Below, piece after piece: positions 4,973-7,589 of a DNA stretch of 7,589 nucleotides (its first letter is position 1; each line of letters opens with the position of its first letter). The stretch is from an uncultured Clostridia bacterium (GTDB lineage: Bacteria > Bacillota > Clostridia > Christensenellales > CAG-314). A model generated the notes under the pieces. It was given only the letters and a program-made list of their open reading frames with translations. It did no database searches and had not been told where the DNA came from. Made by a program: the position numbers and the translations under genes. The stretch is from assembly GCA_934281515.1 (NCBI GenBank), contig CAKQXG010000097.1, positions 1-7,589 on the forward strand, given 5' to 3'.

Positions 4973-5833
4973 ATGAAAAACATTATTCTTGATACAGACA
5001 TCGGCACCGACAGCGACGATATAGGTGCAGTCAGCATACTGTGCAACCTGGCAAGGCAGGGCAAAATCAACCTGCTTGCCGTCACGTCCTGTTCGTCAAC
5101 GCTCGAACCTGTCTACACAATCGACCTTATTGCCGAACAATACGGCGTCAGCGTTCCGGTGGGCAAATGCGACGTACCCTTTGCCGACGACCCCGAGCAC
5201 GGCGACTACGCACGTAAAATCTGCGCCAAGTACACGTCAAGGCTGGTTGGCACGCCGATAGACAACGCCACGCGCGTATTGCGTAAAGCGTTGCTTGGCG
5301 GCAACGTAACGCTTGTTACAATCGGTCCGCTCAACAACATCGCCAACCTGCTACACAGCGGTGCGGACGACATTTCGCCGTTAAACGGTGTCGAGCTTGT
5401 CAGGCAAAACGTCACCGAGATGTACGTCATGGGCGGCACCTTTACCAACGATTGGGCGGAGTGGAACGTCAAGGAGGACATTCCTTCGTCGGTGGCGGTG
5501 TTTGGCAACGTCACTTGTCCGATGACGGTCATTCCGTGGGAAGTGGGCGTGCGCGTGCGTACAGCGACCAACTTTCTCAACGGTGCAGACTGCCCGATGA
5601 AGCTGGGCTATTACGTGCATAACAACGGACAACCGCGCGAGAGTTGGGATCCGATCACGGCTTACTGCGCAGCGGTGGAGTGCCTGCCGACGTCCGCATG
5701 GGGCAACATCACCTGCGACGACAAGGGCGTAACCCGATTTACTGCGGCTGACGGCAATCGCCGCTACGTAACGGAAAACTTCGACGAAGTTGCCGTTACT
5801 GCCGCGCTGGAACAATTGATGGTGAAGATATGA
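4973..5833 (+). CDS. Nucleoside hydrolase-like (IU-nucleoside hydrolase superfamily) protein
   Basis: This 286-residue protein has no signal peptide, so it should act in the cytoplasm. The N-terminal calcium-binding aspartate signature reads DTDIGTDSDD (7-16), an expanded form of the classical DTDPG.DD motif. TIGPLNNIANLL (116-127) matches the conserved GPLTN region, EWNVKED (163-169) supplies the asparagine and acidic residues of the ribose site, and SWDP (224-227) gives the late aspartate, D226. Classical members hydrolyse the N-glycosidic bond of ribonucleosides with Ca2+. This expanded-motif branch is less studied, and the substrate may be another ribosyl or glycosyl compound (inference). 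The gene lies 15 bases after the binding protein and overlaps the next gene by four. No convincing Shine-Dalgarno precedes it, so it may rely on coupling. The start matches the beginning of the first beta strand. Confidence 0.85.
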   Translation: MKNIILDTDIGTDSDDIGAVSILCNLARQGKINLLAVTSCSSTLEPVYTIDLIAEQYGVSVPVGKCDVPFADDPEHGDYARKICAKYTSRLVGTPIDNATRVLRKALLGGNVTLVTIGPLNNIANLLHSGADDISPLNGVELVRQNVTEMYVMGGTFTNDWAEWNVKEDIPSSVAVFGNVTCPMTVIPWEVGVRVRTATNFLNGADCPMKLGYYVHNNGQPRESWDPITAYCAAVECLPTSAWGNITCDDKGVTRFTAADGNRRYVTENFDEVAVTAALEQLMVKI

Positions 5834-6780
5834 AATCAAAAACAACAACCAAGCCGCCTAAAATAAGGCTTACCAAGCGTGCCAGACGGGAAGAATTGCA
5901 ATTTTTTGCCTACATCTCGCCATGGGTCATCGGCTTTTTGGCGTTTACCGTCATACCGTTGGCGTGTTCGGTGGTGTATTCGTTTTTCCGTTTTACCACC
6001 GTCGACTTGGCAATGGACAATCCGCTGAAATTTGTCGGCTTTCAAAACTTTATCGACATACTTACCGCGCCGCAGTCGCAGTTCTTCACTGCGGTAGGCA
6101 ACACGTTTTTCTATGCCGTGGTGCGTGTGTTTGTAGGCTTTGCAGTCAGCTTTTTGTTTGCGGTACTGCTAAACCGCAATCTTAAACTCAAAAAACTGTT
6201 TCGCGTGCTTGTGTACATACCTGCCATTATACCTATGGTGGGCAGTGCGCTTGTGTGGAAAGGTTTGTTTGACACGCGTTTCAGTTTCTTCAACTTTCTG
6301 CTCAACTACATCGGCATACCGCCCGTTGACTGGACGGGTAACGGCGCAATGGGCTCCGTGTTGCTGATGAGTATCTGGTGCGGCATAGGTCCCACTATGA
6401 TAATCATTTTGTCGGCGCTGCAAAACGTACCCACCGACCTTATGGAAGCCGCCGACATCGACGGCGCAGGCATCTGGCACAAGTACACCAAGATTGTACT
6501 TCCGCTCATTTCGCCGACGGTACTGTACATACTTGTTACCGGCTTTATCGGCTGTTTGCAAGCCTATGCGGAGTTCGACCTTGTTACAGGCGGCGGACCG
6601 GGGTACAGTACTACCACAATGTCGATGTTGGTCATCGACGCAATGAACAACAACAACTACGGCTTGGGCTACGCATGCGCGTTGGCTTGGCTTATCTGCC
6701 TGATAGTAATTGCCTTTACGCTGTTGTTCTTCAAGTTCAGCGCAGGCAAGGTTTACTACGAGGAGGGCAACGATGACTGA
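5830..6780 (+). CDS. ABC transporter permease, MalF/UgpA type
   Basis: This 316-residue inner-membrane protein has about six membrane segments (roughly 25-50, 90-115, 125-145, 175-195, 230-250 and 280-302). The N-terminus is basic. FVGFQNFIDIL (68-78) is the typical periplasmic loop after the first segment. The EAA loop, EAADIDGAGIWHKYTKIVLP (206-225), contacts the ATPase and marks the family, and the EFDLVTGGGPG stretch (248-258) is highly characteristic of the MalF/UgpA partner. It forms the translocation channel with the next protein. The start codon overlaps the hydrolase stop in an ATGA arrangement, with a weak GGTGA site just upstream, so translation is probably coupled. Confidence 0.95.
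   Translation: MKSKTTTKPPKIRLTKRARREELQFFAYISPWVIGFLAFTVIPLACSVVYSFFRFTTVDLAMDNPLKFVGFQNFIDILTAPQSQFFTAVGNTFFYAVVRVFVGFAVSFLFAVLLNRNLKLKKLFRVLVYIPAIIPMVGSALVWKGLFDTRFSFFNFLLNYIGIPPVDWTGNGAMGSVLLMSIWCGIGPTMIIILSALQNVPTDLMEAADIDGAGIWHKYTKIVLPLISPTVLYILVTGFIGCLQAYAEFDLVTGGGPGYSTTTMSMLVIDAMNNNNYGLGYACALAWLICLIVIAFTLLFFKFSAGKVYYEEGNDD
6761..6766 (+). promoter_or_regulatory. Ribosome binding site deciding the start of the second permease
   Basis: AGGAGG lies inside the end of the first permease gene, six bases before the ATG at 6773. It is the strongest Shine-Dalgarno match in the operon and fixes that start, which overlaps the upstream gene by eight bases. Confidence 0.8.
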
Positions 6781-7589
6781 CAACAACACTGTCCTTTTGC
6801 AGGAAACAAAGCTGTCGGGGCGCGACATACTAAAGCAAGGTCGCCGCAAGCACACCAAGGCTCGCAGGGAAAAGATAGTAAACATTGTAATTTCCGTAAT
6901 CATGGCGTTGGTTTGCCTGATACTGCTTATTCCTTTTTTGTGGATGTTGGTCAACAGCTTCCAACCCAATGCGGAAAGTTTGTTTACCGATCCTCCCAGA
7001 CTGCCCGATCCGTGGACGTTCGGCAACTACGTCACGGTGTTTGAAACGTGGAACTTCTTCCAGATGTTGGGCAACACGCTGTTTATCGTGTTCAGCTCCA
7101 TGATTCTCTCACTTACTTCGTCGGTCATTGTAGCTTACGGCTTTGCCCGTTTCCGCGCACGTGCCAAAAAAGCGATGTTCGCCATCATGATCGGCACAAT
7201 GATGATGCCTTGGATCGTAACCCTTATGCCTAGCTACGTGCTGTTCAGCAAGCTCGGTTGGACAGGCACGTTCCTGCCATTAGTTGTCCCTGCTATCGGC
7301 GGCGGCGCGTTTAACATCTTTCTGTTGCGGCAGTACTTTATGGGCATACCCAAGAGTATCGACGAGGCAGGTATCATTGACGGTTGCAGTCGTTTCGGCG
7401 TGTTGTGGCGGTTGTTACTGCCGCAGTGCAAACCCGTCATTGCAACGTTGATTGTGTTCAGCTTCAATGGAGCCTGGTGCGACTACGTCGGTCCCAGCAT
7501 TTACCTGATGGGTATGAAGGACAAATACACATTGTCCGTCGGACTGTCGATACTAAGCGCGCAATCGCTCGGCAACGCCATACCCTGGC
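6773..7589 (+). CDS. ABC transporter permease, MalG/UgpE type (3' end outside window)
   Basis: From ATG at 6773 the frame stays open to the window edge, giving 272 residues; a complete protein of this kind would need only some tens more. A basic cytoplasmic N-terminus is followed by a first membrane segment (36-60) ending FLWMLVNSFQ, then FTDPPRLPDPWTFGNY (71-86), the usual MalG-type loop. Further membrane segments lie near 103-122, 135-157 and 167-186. The EAA loop, DEAGIIDGCSRFGVLWRLLLP (197-217), holds the conserved acidic-EA and G residues needed to dock the ATPase, and FNGAWCDYVGP (231-241) matches the family's F..W..f..P region. It pairs with the upstream permease. No ATPase gene is seen; carbohydrate systems of this class often share one encoded elsewhere. 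Confidence 0.95.
   Translation, partial: MTDNNTVLLQETKLSGRDILKQGRRKHTKARREKIVNIVISVIMALVCLILLIPFLWMLVNSFQPNAESLFTDPPRLPDPWTFGNYVTVFETWNFFQMLGNTLFIVFSSMILSLTSSVIVAYGFARFRARAKKAMFAIMIGTMMMPWIVTLMPSYVLFSKLGWTGTFLPLVVPAIGGGAFNIFLLRQYFMGIPKSIDEAGIIDGCSRFGVLWRLLLPQCKPVIATLIVFSFNGAWCDYVGPSIYLMGMKDKYTLSVGLSILSAQSLGNAIPW

Noticed and set aside
1..7589. CRISPR array, transposon ends, phage or defence genes
   Set aside because: No regularly spaced repeats, transposase, integrase or nuclease-like reading frames were seen on either strand.

Overview
The window reads like the genome of a low-to-mid-GC Gram-positive anaerobe, most likely a gut-type Clostridia/Bacillota lineage. This is an inference. It rests on strong GGAGG-type ribosome binding sites, near-consensus TTGaca/TATAAT promoters, T-tailed hairpin terminators, ATG starts, a lipoprotein-type solute-binding protein and the gene families present. 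No rRNA, tRNA, CRISPR array, insertion sequence or phage gene was seen.

Left part (1-1000). The 3' end of an unrecognised plus-strand gene stops at 131. It is followed by about 120 bases with a perfect TATAAT box, a pair of nested long-range inverted repeats and a very clean 12-bp terminator hairpin at 252-280; this could be a small standalone RNA. The same hairpin also serves the minus-strand flavin reductase-like gene at 315-869. That gene has its own strong promoter, with an inverted repeat (a probable repressor site) covering the -35 box.

Middle (1000-2200). A single gene with its own promoter and one or two terminators encodes a protein of the L-2-amino-thiazoline-4-carboxylic acid hydrolase family. 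The gap after it ends in a promoter followed by two LacI-type palindromes whose centres are 21 bp apart.

Right part (2200-7589). A tightly packed plus-strand operon follows: a Gfo/Idh/MocA oxidoreductase, an extracellular sugar-type solute-binding lipoprotein, a nucleoside hydrolase-like enzyme, a MalF/UgpA-type permease and a MalG/UgpE-type permease. The last gene runs off the window. Gene junctions are 21 bp, 15 bp, a 4-bp overlap and an 8-bp overlap. No ABC ATPase gene is present here; it may lie downstream or be a shared one encoded elsewhere. The probable logic is that a LacI-family repressor senses a glycoside or nucleoside-like compound, the lipoprotein and two permeases import it, the hydrolase may cleave a glycosidic bond, and the NAD(P)-dependent oxidoreductase works on the sugar part. 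The substrate cannot be read from the sequence.

Most of the window is ordinary accessory metabolism. The points most worth a second look are the candidate small RNA near the left edge, the twin operators, and the pairing of a nucleoside hydrolase-like enzyme carrying an expanded aspartate signature with a Cys-cluster Gfo oxidoreductase inside a sugar ABC operon.
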